Of a stretch of 64,000 bases of DNA, positions 41,031 through 53,000 are shown one piece after another. Under the pieces are notes generated by a model that saw only the letters and a program-made list of their open reading frames with translations, did no database searches and had not been told where the DNA came from. The translations under genes and the position numbers were made by a program. The stretch comes from Treponema sp. (GTDB taxonomy: Bacteria > Spirochaetota > Spirochaetia > Treponematales > Treponemataceae): positions 90,869 to 154,868 of the forward strand of contig JAFXSM010000011.1 in NCBI GenBank assembly GCA_017525605.1, given 5' to 3'. Within the stretch, counting starts at the first letter, position 1. The number at the start of each line of letters is the position of its first letter.

Positions 41031-44000
41031 TTATCTCATCTGGGCGGTTTCAAGGCATGAGCCTGTAGCCGTTGAAATCTGATAGCCGAGAACACCGTTT
41101 GCAGTTCCGTTACCGAATGTCTTGCTCCAGTTGGTTGAGCCGTAACCGTTGAAAGTTCCGCCGCTTGAGCTGTTCTTGATTTCTCCGCCAACCTTAGAAT
41201 TTGTCAGAACTCCAGATGACTTCCAGACACCAACGTTCACCTTATCCTCGCGGTTTGTTGTCATGGTACTTGGTGTTGGTACAACGGCAACTTCCCAATC
41301 GCCTGTGAAAAGTTCGCTGCTGTCGGCACCGTCTGCAACTTGCGTGAATGTCGCAGTTGAATCTTCGATTGTCGGGTCAACAAGGTAAGCGTATTTCGGC
41401 TTTTTGATTGCGCCAGTGTAGTAACCGATGTACGGAATGCTGTGATTTTTAGAATTTACCGCAACATCCAAAGTCAAATGCTCGCCAACAGAACCAGACG
41501 CATCGACTGTGCAAGTCTGCGCATCGCTTGAATATTTGTCGAGGTAAGCGTACATTACGTCACCGTTTCCTGCATAAGCTGCAATGTGCAGGTGATTATT
41601 CTTGTCCGCAACGATGTGGCAGTATTCTCCGCCTTCAGAGAAGATTGTCTGAGGCGTTGACCAAGAAGCCGCCGTCTCATTGCCTTTCAACGAATTCCAA
41701 TTAGAAATCGGGTCGGTGATGTAGCTGAACTTCATGTTGTTCGCTTCAACGTCATACCAGACAACACAGACAACATCGCTCGTTCCATTCTTCACGACTG
41801 CAACATCAACATACTGTCCGGCACCGCGTCCAGAAATTCCTGCGACAGTTTTGCTTTCTGTTGCAGAAGTCTTGAACGTTGCGCCTGCAGATCCGTTTGC
41901 GATTATCTGGCAGTTGTTAGTACTGTAATAAGATGAAGCACCATTTGTGTATTCATCCTGGAAACCGCCTGTAGTTTGTCTGTCAGTTCCAGAGAACGTT
42001 CCAGCCCTGAAGCGAATCTGGTTACAGAGAGCGTCGTAATAAACCATATAGAGGTTTGTCGTACTGTTTGTCTTATTGACTGTCGAAGCGAATTCCGAAG
42101 AAAGGAATCTGTACTTCATAAGAGAGTAGTCAAGACCACTGGTTCCAGTTTTCAAGCCAATTTCTTCAAGGCGGAGAGAATTACTTCCGCTGAGAGTTCC
42201 TTCAGTATCTCTTCTTCCTTGTGTCCATCTACTTGAATAGAAAACCCATTTGTCAACCGAACCACTTGTATTCGTGTCACCGCCCGAATCTACGGCATAG
42301 GTATAGCCAAGCTCGTCAACGTGGAAGCCTACGCAAGGGCTTGCGAATGTGTCGTAATCGCCAGCCCAGTAAATTGAAGAGTAGCTGTTCGTTGCATCGT
42401 ATGCAGTAGTCTTATTTGTGTTACCGCCCATGCTGAAATACAAACCACCGTTTGCAAAAGCGTAATTCAACATTCCGGTCGTCTGGTTGATTTCCATGTT
42501 GATTCCTGCCGCAAGTCCGTTAATCGGTTCTGCCGCCCGGTCATTGAATTCCCAAACGTCGAATACAATGTCATCGGCGAGAATGTTGTTCGTGTCACCG
42601 TTCGGCTGACGGTTGTAGCAGTTTGCATAAGCCGTTCCAGTACCACTTGCAGCACCTTTCGAATTATTGTTGTTGATGTTGTTCAGAACCGAAATGCCGC
42701 CGACTTTAAGATTCAAACTGCCGGATGAAAGTTTTGCTACATTGAAGCTTACTTTCTGACCATAAGTTGAATCTGTACCAACTGTGAGTTTGAGATTACC
42801 AGTAGCAGTTGTAACAAATGAGTTGCTTCCGCTCTCGATTGTTGCAGTGCTGCTGTTCAAGTTGAAGCCATACAAAGTGACATCTTCGCTCGTCGCAGTT
42901 TTCAGCGTTATTCCGCTGATGTTTGAGACAACCGACTGAACAGGGTAATGTCCGAGCGCAGTTCTGTTGTAAACAGACCAGTTTGAAGTCTTGTTCTTTG
43001 CAAGGGTCGTATAAACCTTCGTAACATACGGCACAACGTCCATCTGGTAAATCGGATAGTTCGTCGTTCCGTCGGTTACAGTGTACGTTACCGAATCAGA
43101 AAGTTCCTGTCCCGGAATGTAGTTTGGACTTTTTGTTGGAGCAGAAATCTTTGTGCTGTCGGTCGATGTCACATTGCCAGAAAGGTCTGTCGCAAGTACG
43201 GTAAGGCTCATGTCAGTCGCAACAGTCGTGCTGAGTTTCTCTGTGTCGATTGAGAGCTTCCAGTAGATTTTGTGTCCTTTCTGACCAAAGTACACGCTGT
43301 CATTAAATACGCCGTAAGAATCTCCTGCGGCTTCAGTAATTGAAACCTCGTAGTCGTCATCTGACATTGTTGCAGTTGCAGGAGTCCATTTTGACGTATT
43401 CTTGTTGTAGGTTGCCATCGAAACATTGTCGAACGGAGTTACTGTTCCGTTTGAGAATGTGAATGCAAGGCTTGCAAGAGAATGTTCGTCATAAGCCGTT
43501 CCTGTAAACGTGATTTTGCCGGAAACTTTCGGGTCTGTACCGAGAACGCTTGTTATAGATGTATTGTCTTTGATGTCGTTCTCAAGCTCAATGTGTCCTT
43601 TAAGGTCTCCGATTGAAGAAACTGTGTAATTATCATCTTCGTCGGTTACGTCCGAGCCATAGATTGAGTTCGAATTAAGTTTCTTCCAGTAGAACGGATT
43701 GACAACAACTTTCGGTGCAGTTCCGTCAACGAGGTCGAACTCGAAGTCCTCGACAAGGAGAACTGCATTCTGCGAGTTCGTGCCCTGCGTGCGCTCTTCC
43801 GTAGAATCCCAGAAGGTGAATGAGAATGATTTATTTGCTCCGTCGTCGCTTTCGACTGGGTCGGTCGTCTTTCCGACGAGTTCCCTGTTCGTAAGCTCGT
43901 AAGCAAAGAACTTGTTTCCGACTTTAGATGCCGCAAAGATATCTGCCGTAACCGTTGTTGCGTCTTCAAGCGCAGTTGCTGTTGTTGCTGTTGCAGTTTT

Positions 44001-47000
44001 GCTCGTGATTGAATCTTTTGCAGTTCCGTTTGCGCTCGTAACGGCAGTTTCATCTGTCGCGTCTTTCTTTGCGACCATCTGAATGTTTCCGTTTCCGCCA
44101 ACGATTTCAGGAATGACGGCAAGCTTGTTCTTTACCGTGAATTTTCCAGTGTCGTTAGAAACATAATCCGAGTAATCCTCTGCGAAGCTTGCAAAATTGA
44201 GGGTGTATGTTTCCTGCTCGTTTCCTGCCGCACCGAGGATATTGTATGTTTCGAATTCCTCATTCTCGTACTTGCTGTTGTTGTTCAAGTCAGTTCCGAG
44301 GAAGACTTTCGCGAGTTTAGGCGCGTTGTTTGCAACCATAACTTTGTATGATTTTTTTGCCACGTTGCCGGCCTCGTCAAATGCGAGGACTACGAGAGTT
44401 GCAGGTCCGTCAGGGATATTTGTCGAATGTATTGAAGCATCCCAAGTCCACTTCGTTCCGCTCTTTGTGAACGATTCAGGCATTCCGTCACCGTCGTCCT
44501 TTCCTGTGTCAAATGTAAACGAAGTAGCAGAAGTTGTTTTTGCGGTGTTGTTTGCGTCGATTACCTGCGCAATCGGGAAACTGACTGTTTTTCCGCTTCC
44601 GATTGAAGAAGAAGATGACGCAAGTGCCGGCTCGAAGTTCACCGTGCTGCCGGAAATCGAAGTGATTTTTCTGTAAACGCCGTCAATGTAAACAAGACCG
44701 CCAGCCCTGATATGATCGCCGAGAGTTCCCACGAATGTATTTGCAGTTACAGTTCCGCTGATGTCTTCTGCATAAAGATAGAATGTATCATTGCCCTGAG
44801 TTATTTCAAGAGGAGTCAAACCGCTCATTGCGACTTTTGAATCCGCAGTTCCTGTCGTAATCATCGGGTCGAGGATGCAGTCATTTGTAGCATCCGTGCT
44901 CTTCATTGCCGTCGTGCCGTATTTTCGCATGAAGTAGAATACGACACGCTCAACGCCGGAACCAGAATCCTCGGATTCACCACCGAACGCATAGACGGAG
45001 TTGCTTTCGATGACAGTGTTCTCGCTAGAGTCAGAAAGCAAAGTTTCGTTATTCTTTATGCTTGCCAGTGTCGGAGCATCGTTGTCAATCTTGAAGCTGA
45101 ATTCCTGGTTCGCAACGTGTCCCGTAGCGTCGGCATCTTTTGCGACTACCGTATATTTGACCTGGCTCTTTTCCTGACTAATCGGGATGAACACTTTTCT
45201 TCCCTTCTTCGTAGTTGTAGAGTCCGTGATTTTTGGAAGATCTGTAACATCAACGTTAACCGAAGCCACGAAATATCCGCTTCCGGCTGCCAGTGTTGAA
45301 GTTGTCTCGGAAGAGTCCTCTATCAATGTCTGCTTGACTGTAAGCTCAGAAATGCCGGTCTCATCGAGAATGTCGAGAACGAGATACCACTGTCCGCGGA
45401 GGAACATATCAGAAACGTAAGACTGACCGGAGCTTGAAGCTACGGCAGCATTTGATGAAACAATGTTCGAAGAAGTGAGCGATGCAGAATACTGGTTCAC
45501 CGCGCTTGAGATTGTCGGAGCGGCATCGTCGATGTGGATTTCGACGGACTCTGACCATGCGCCGAATTTTCCGTCCGCATTGATACCGCAAGCACGGAGC
45601 GCAATGTCGTTCGTTCCAGAATCTTCCGCGCCAGACGGGTTCATGCCGTCATCGCTGTTCAAAGTGATGTTCCATGAAGCAGTTCCGTTTGCCTTGACAC
45701 CCCACCATGCATCCATTGCAGCCTTTGACGAGAATCCGTAAGTCTTTGCGCCAGCATCATCATTGACAGTCACAGCTGTGCCTTTCAATGCCTCTAATGC
45801 CTCGTATGCGCTTACGACTGTGAGTCCGTAGCCGCCGTCATTTTCGCTGTAGGTGTATGAAGTTGTTCCATCAGATTTTGTACCTGTCTTGTTCTGAATA
45901 TTCACAGCAGTAGAAGCTTTCGTTTTGTCGTCATCGCCAAATTCCGCATCAGAATCAGCAACCTGAACGTAGATTGCGCCGACTGTCGTAGTTCCCGAAG
46001 GAATTTCCGCAGAACCTGTCGCGCGGATTGTGCCGCCGAGTGTTACATAATCAGCATCCTTGTCATAATCCTTCGTTGTCGGATAAGTGAATTCGGTCTT
46101 CGGCTTATCCCATTCAGGATTGTGTCGGATTGAGAATGATGTATATACAGCACGGTTTCCGAGGTTGTCGGTTGCCATAAAGTAAACAGGCAGATTGTAA
46201 ATGTCGCTTGTCGTGCAGTCATCATTCGTCGCAAAGTCAGCAGAATCGTAAACTGTGAAATTCGGGTTTCCTGCGTTGAATACGAAGCCATTTGCGTTTG
46301 ACGAAGCTTCGTCATAATTGCCGTCGAATTTGAATTCCCACACGTTTACGGTAGCTTCATCATAAAGAGAAGTCGTTCCGCCGTTCCATTTGAGACCTTT
46401 GTAATATGCAAGCTTTTCAGCAGAATCAGTTTTGCTTCCCGCAGTTGTTCTTTCTGTATCAGTCGGAACAATCCACTGAATGTTGTATGCGCCCGCGCTT
46501 CCCGTGTCGGTCGCAGTTCCTTTTATCGTGATGTCGCCAGTGCATTCCTCGTTCGAAGTCGGGCTAGTGACGCTGATAGTCGGTCCCGTGTTGTCCACGC
46601 TGAACGTGTACGACTGGTTTCCTGTGAGTCCTGCCTTGTCGTAAGGCGTGACATTGAGCGTGAGCGAGCCAGTCGGAACAGCTGAAATATCGACTGCCGT
46701 TGTCGTCCATGTCCAAGATGTGTCGTCGCCTGTAGTTGTCTGATTGAAAGAATTTGAATCAAGCGTGTACGCATCGTCAATCTTGAGGTCGCCGATGTAT
46801 TTGTCGCCGCTCGTCCATGTTCCGCCAGCTTTGTTTGTGTAGCCGGTCGCAATCTGCTTGAAGTAAGTCGTCGTTCCGTTTGCGACATAAGACAAATCTG
46901 CCGTTACGCCTGCGATTCCAGAAGCGTCAGTCACAGTAATCTCGAAGCTGATGTTCTGCTTTTTCGTTCCGCCCACAACGTAGCTTGAAAGAAGCGCATT

Positions 47001-50000
47001 TCCGCTTGAAGAAGCAGCTTTTCCGTCAGCATCAGTTCCGCTGTCGCTTTCTGATGTAGCTGAAACTTGCGGTGATTTTGAGTCAGATTTGTATGTGAGA
47101 TTCGTCGCGCCCTCTTCTTTGTCCGAAGTCTTGTACTGGAAATACGGGCGTGCAGTAACGGTCGTATTTTTTGAATTGAGAAGCGATGTGCTGCCTGTGT
47201 AAACAACTTTTCCGTTGTTGTCTTCCGCGTAGAAATAAACCTCTTTTGAGCCGTCTTCCGTGTTGGCAGGTGTGAACGTCCATTCGCCTGTAGACTTTGT
47301 GAATTTCGTTGTGCCAGTAACGGAAGAAGAATCTATTTTTCCGTCAGAGCCGAGAGTTATCGCAGAAGAAGAAGCTATGAAATTTGCCACGACAGCGTCG
47401 CTCGTTGCGTCGTCGTCGGAGATGCTTCCTGAAATCTGCGCGTCAGTTCCGTACTTGAGGAAGTATTCGCCGCTTCCGTTTTTCGTGAGGTTCGTCACTT
47501 TTACAATAGGTCTGTCCGTCGCCTGAGAAACTTTCACGAGCTTTGCTTCTGAGTAGCCTTCGTTTCCGGCCTTGTCAACCGCAACAGCCTGAATGTAATA
47601 GTATTTCTCGTCTGCAAGTTCTGTCGTGTCAAAACCTGCAACCTTGAATGAGTAGTTGCCCGTGATTGAAAGTCCGCTCAAAGTCTGCCAGCTAGCTGAA
47701 TTATTTGCAGGTTCAGAATCTTCGCTAGAAGAAACCTGAGCGTAGCGGATTGCAGTTACCGTGTTGCTGACATCGTTTTCGCCATTTTCCGGCAATGTGT
47801 TTTCGTCTTCCACAGTTCCCGAAAGCGCGATTGTTCCGTTGATTTCGGTGTCATCGTTTTCCGTAGAAGAATAAGCGTCGCTTATAGAATTGAGCTTCAC
47901 CCTCGGCAGAACTTTATCGACAGAAATCTGACCTACGCTTACAGTCTGTTGATTTCCCTCGCCCGCCTTGTCAGTTGCGGTCGCATAAACAGGGAAGTTT
48001 CCAGATGAAACAGCAGAGAAGAGAGATTTTGGAATTTTTGCAGTCCACTTCTTCTTGTTCGAGTCATTCTCCGTATTGTCATCGCCGTTCGCCGCCACAA
48101 CGGTAACGTCAGAAACAGCCTTGTCCTCTTCGTTAATCGTAACGCTTACGCTGACAGACTTGATTCCAGAAGCAGCATCCGTAGCCGTTCCTGTGAACGT
48201 GATGTAAGCGTCGTCACCCTCGCCCGCTCCGTTCGTAAGTGCAGTTCCGTTCTCGCCCTTAACGGTCGGCGTTTTCGTGTCCACGTTGATTGAGTAGCAG
48301 CCGGTGAGCGCAGTTCCGCCCTCCGGCGTGAATGTTACTGTGTCGAGTTTCTTGTTTCCGACATTATCGACAGCCAAAAGAACGAGATAGTTCTTTCCCT
48401 CTTCGAATCCTGAGATGTTCGTCTTGAATGTCGATTCGACGCTCACATTTTCAGAAGTGCTTCCGTCACTAGATGTATTTTTTGAGACGGTCTTCGTCTC
48501 TGTTGAGCTGAGCGGCGAGAAGTAGCCAGTCTTTTTATCCTCAGGATTGTCGGAGAAGTCTGTTATTTCGCTGGAAGTCGGAACAGTGCCGTTGAAGAGC
48601 TTGTAATAAATCAGAGAAGTTCCGCTGCCTGTTTCCTCAAATTTTCCGCGGATTTTTATTGTCGTTGAATTTCCGTAAGTTCCAGATGAGTATTTGCTTC
48701 CAACATCGGTGATATTACCGTTTGCGGCATCCCCGATTCGGAAATACAAATCCTTGCCCATTTCGTCAGCCTCGTGCAAACCGTTCGGAGCAGTCGTGTC
48801 GGAAACGAGCGCGATTGTCTTTTCCGCAGTGTTGCCTGCTTTGTCCGTAAGAGTGAGTGTCGCGCTCGTGCTGTCGGAAGCGAGGACGACATTCTCGAAT
48901 TTCCATTCAGAAAGGGAATTCTCGTCCGTAATTGAACCTGCGCTTGTTCCGTTAACAAAAAGCTCAAGTTTTGCAAGTCCCAAATTGTCGGTCGCGATTC
49001 CAGAAACAGAGAATGTGTTTCCGCTCGTTGTGTTCACGAAATATTTGTCGTTTCCGCTTTCGTCCGTTCCCGACTTGTAAGCCGTGTAAGATTCCGTTCC
49101 TGTGACTTTCGTTCCGGAAAGCGTTGCGCTCTGAATCTTCGGTGCAGTATTGTCGAAAGTGATTGCGAACAAGCTCGTGTCCGTGATGTTTCCGGCTTTG
49201 TCTGCCACGCGCATGTACACGTTGCCCGATTTCGAGATTGATGAAGAAGAAAGCGTGAACGTGAAATTCCCGTCTGAATCGACAGTCGCTTTGTTCGTGT
49301 CGGTTGCAGTTTCGGAAGTGACTTTGCTGTATGGAAGAATCCAGACTTTGCTGGTGTCGATTCCGCTTCCGCCAGTTTCGTCGGCAACTTTTCCTGCAAT
49401 GTAGATGTCAGCGGAGCCGTTCGAATAGAAAGAAGACTCGACCGTTGTTGCCGGGTTCGCGCTCGTTCCGACTTTTACGCTGCCCGAAAGCTCCGGGGAA
49501 GTCGCATCGATTGTGATTTCGTTTGCGCTCAGTGCAACTGGAGTTCCGCTGAATGAAGCCGCAGACGGAACGCTGCCCGAGCTTGTCTTGTACGCCGATT
49601 TGTTTCCGAACGTGTCGGAAGCGACAATCACGATTCCATACGTTCCCGCGTCAACTCCGCTGAATGCAGAAGACCATGAAGTTCCGTTAATTGTGACAGC
49701 TCCCTCTTTTACGACAGAAGAACCCGCCGTATTCACAAGATAAACAGAGATGTCGGAGCTTGTTCCTGTAAGGTTCGTGTCGCTGATTGTTCCCGAAAGA
49801 AGCGGTGCCGAAGTGTAATATTGATTTGTAGAGCCGAGAGTGACGGCCGGTGCCTTGTTGTCGCACTTTATTGTAACGGTCTGAGTTGTTTCCCGATTGT
49901 TCGCATCTTTTGCAGTGAATGTGACATTCTTTGAATCCTCGACTTTTCCGTCTGAATCAGAAGTCCAGGTCACAGTCACAGGATATGTCGTCACGTTGCC

Positions 50001-53000
50001 GGAAGAAGAGCCAGTTCCGACTGTCACATTTGAATTATCAGAAAGAAGCGAAGAAAGGTTCGTGTCGGTTACTTCAACGTTGAAAGTCTTCGTTCTGTCG
50101 TTCGTCGTCGCTGTTCCGTTTGCCGAGACTGCATTTCCGTCAAAGCCCGTCACCGCGATTGCAGGGGCAGTTTTGTCGATTGTGAGAGTTGCAGGTGTCG
50201 AATGAATCGTCGTGTTTCCTGCGTTGTCTTTTGCGGCGAGGAACGCGTACACAGTTCCGTCGCTAGTAATGCCGAGCGAAGAAAGAGAAGACGAAATGTC
50301 GAACGTCACGTTCCAGCCGCTGTTAGTCTGGTTCATTGCGTTCCATGTAACGTCGCCGTAATTTGTAGGTGCAGTTTCTGATGCCGAAAGGTAATAGCCG
50401 AATGTCGCGATTCCGCTTCCGCCAGTTTCGTCTTCGGCATTCGCTTTCAATGTGACGTAGCTTGATTCGTCGAGCTTAACTGTCTGCGCTGTGAAATTCG
50501 TCGCGTCGATTGTCGGCGCGTTCGGGTCCATTGAGAATGACACGTTCGTCGAAGATTTCTGATGATATTTGTCTTCAACCGTGATTTTCAAAACGTAGCT
50601 TTTGCTTACACTATCAGGCATTGAAGAAAGCGGGAATTCCCATGCAGTTCCGCTCTTTGTTGCAGTCAATGTTGCTGGCTGAGAATCAAGCTCGGTGTAA
50701 TTCGAATCTACAAACACGGCTGTTATTGAAGAGCCTTTGTCGAAGCTCTTTGTTGAAGGAGAAATCGTTCCAGAAATTGTGTCCGCAGTTGAGAGATACG
50801 GATTGATTGTGCCGACGCTCAATGTCGGTGCGCCGGAATCGACTGCAACGTAGAATTCTTTTGACGTGGCAAGACCATACGCTCCAGAAGAATTCAAGCC
50901 GGCAACAGAATGATTGACATCGCTTGACTCAACCTGAACTTTGTAGATTCCTTCATCATTAGGCAATGACAAAGACACGCTTTTTGATGTAAAAGATTTG
51001 CTCGGCGTTGTTGACTGAGACTCATCAAGTTCGTTTCCATTCAAATCTTTCACAGTGATTTTGTAAGTATCAACTCCGTCGTCATCGCTGAGCGTCACTG
51101 AAAGCTTGTTGCTCGTAGTCAAAAACAAATTCGTGTCAACGCCTATTTTGTTCTCGCTGTCAACACTCTCATCCGCATTCGTGAACGTGATAATCGGTCG
51201 GTCAGTCTCCTGATAGATAATAAAATCCTTTCCGTCGTTGTATTCATCAGAAGAATACGTTCCGACGTTTCCAACCTTGTCTTTCGCAGTGATGATTACG
51301 CGGATTTTGAGAGGAGTGTCAGAATCAGAACCTGGATTCGAATTATGATATCCGCTCGTCACCATCGATGTCATAAAGTTAACGTCGATGGAATTCGAAG
51401 AGCCGAGATTTCCGTCGTATGCGGCAGGAATATTCGGATTGTTCTTCGTTGCATTATACAACTGTTCCAGAATCGAATAGCTTGAATCCGAAAGGTCTGC
51501 ATCCATATCCGCAGAAACTCTGATGTCGTATGTGACTGCGCTCAAGTTCTGCTCGACGATTGAGCCCATGATTCTGATTGTTCCGTTGATGTAAACGTTG
51601 TCATCGCTGTGTCCGCTCCACGTTTTCACAACGTCGCTCACGTCCGAGCCTGAGACAGTCGGCGTAATCGTCGTGATTTTTACGACAGGGTCGGTCGTGT
51701 CGAGCTGCACCATCGTTGTCATCGTGATGTCGTGGCCGGAAGAAGATTTTCCGTAGACGGAGAGCGTGTATTTTGTCGCGCTTGCAGTAGCGTCGAGGAA
51801 TCCGTCAATTCCAGACGGGTTGAATTTCCATGCGAAATTCTTTCCTGTCGTGTTCTCGCCGTCGATATAGAACGCGCTTTCGTTCGTGCTTGTCCAAGCT
51901 CCGAGCGTCTTATCGAATGTGAGCGTGACTGGATATCCGCTCTCGTTGCCGCATGAGACGCTGCCGTTATACGCTGTGATTGTCGCAGTAAGCTCCGAGA
52001 CGAAGAGGCTGTCGCTGTTTACAGTGCCGTTTCCGCTGAACACAAGCTCGCTTGCCTTCACGAAGTCGCCGTTGTCAGGGTTCGTGATGTTGATTGTCGG
52101 CGCGATTCCGGCTTCGTTTCCGCTGAAACCGTAAATCGTGTTCTGTGAGAATTCAACGTCGTCGGCATCGTAACCGGTGACCGCGAGAATGTAATATTTG
52201 TTCAGCACGATTCCGCTTGAAGGCAAAGTTATCGCGATTGATTTCACATCGACGGTGCTTCCGTTGTATGTGTAGTAGTCGTAGACGAGCGTCCAGCCGT
52301 CGCTTTCGATTTCAGCAACCTGAGAAGATGTTATCGTCGATTCGCCGTCGGCCTTTGCGTTCTGCTCCGCAGTCTTCACTTTCGATGCGAGCGAGCTGAT
52401 TTTAGTCGCAACGTCTGACTTTGCAGGATAAGAATCGCAGGTGAGCATCCAGACTTTCATTGTCGACGGGTCAACTTTCACGCCGTCGAGTCCTGAATTT
52501 ATCGTGACGTTCACGGTGTTTCCGTTCGACGCGCTCTGGTTCGAGTCTTTGTCGTCGAAATTGAACGCGTAGCCAGAAATCGTGTATGTCGGGTTCGCCT
52601 CAGGGTTCAGTGAGAAGAAGAGCCTGTTGTCCTCGCTTGCCGCAGTCTCCTTCACTTTCTCGTTCAAAAGTGCAAGGGCTTCATCGTTCGTCGCGTTGCC
52701 GTTCAAAATGTTCTTCAAGTCCGCGGCAGAAAGTCCGAGTCCTTTTTTCGCGCTCATAAGAGTTGTGTAAACGTCGTCGTAAAGATAAACGCTGGAAGTC
52801 GAATTTCCGAGGGAGTACGATTTCTGCTCCGCTGCCGCGCGCTCGCTTCCGGTCGGGTTCTGGTAAACTTTCGCCGAGTCGGTGAGGGTTACGGACGCGT
52901 AATAGTTCTTCGTCCCTGCTTTCGAGTCAGTTCCGTAAACGTCAGAGTATCTGCTGTTCGCCGTCGTTGTCGGGTCTTCGGCGAATTGCGCGATTGTGAC

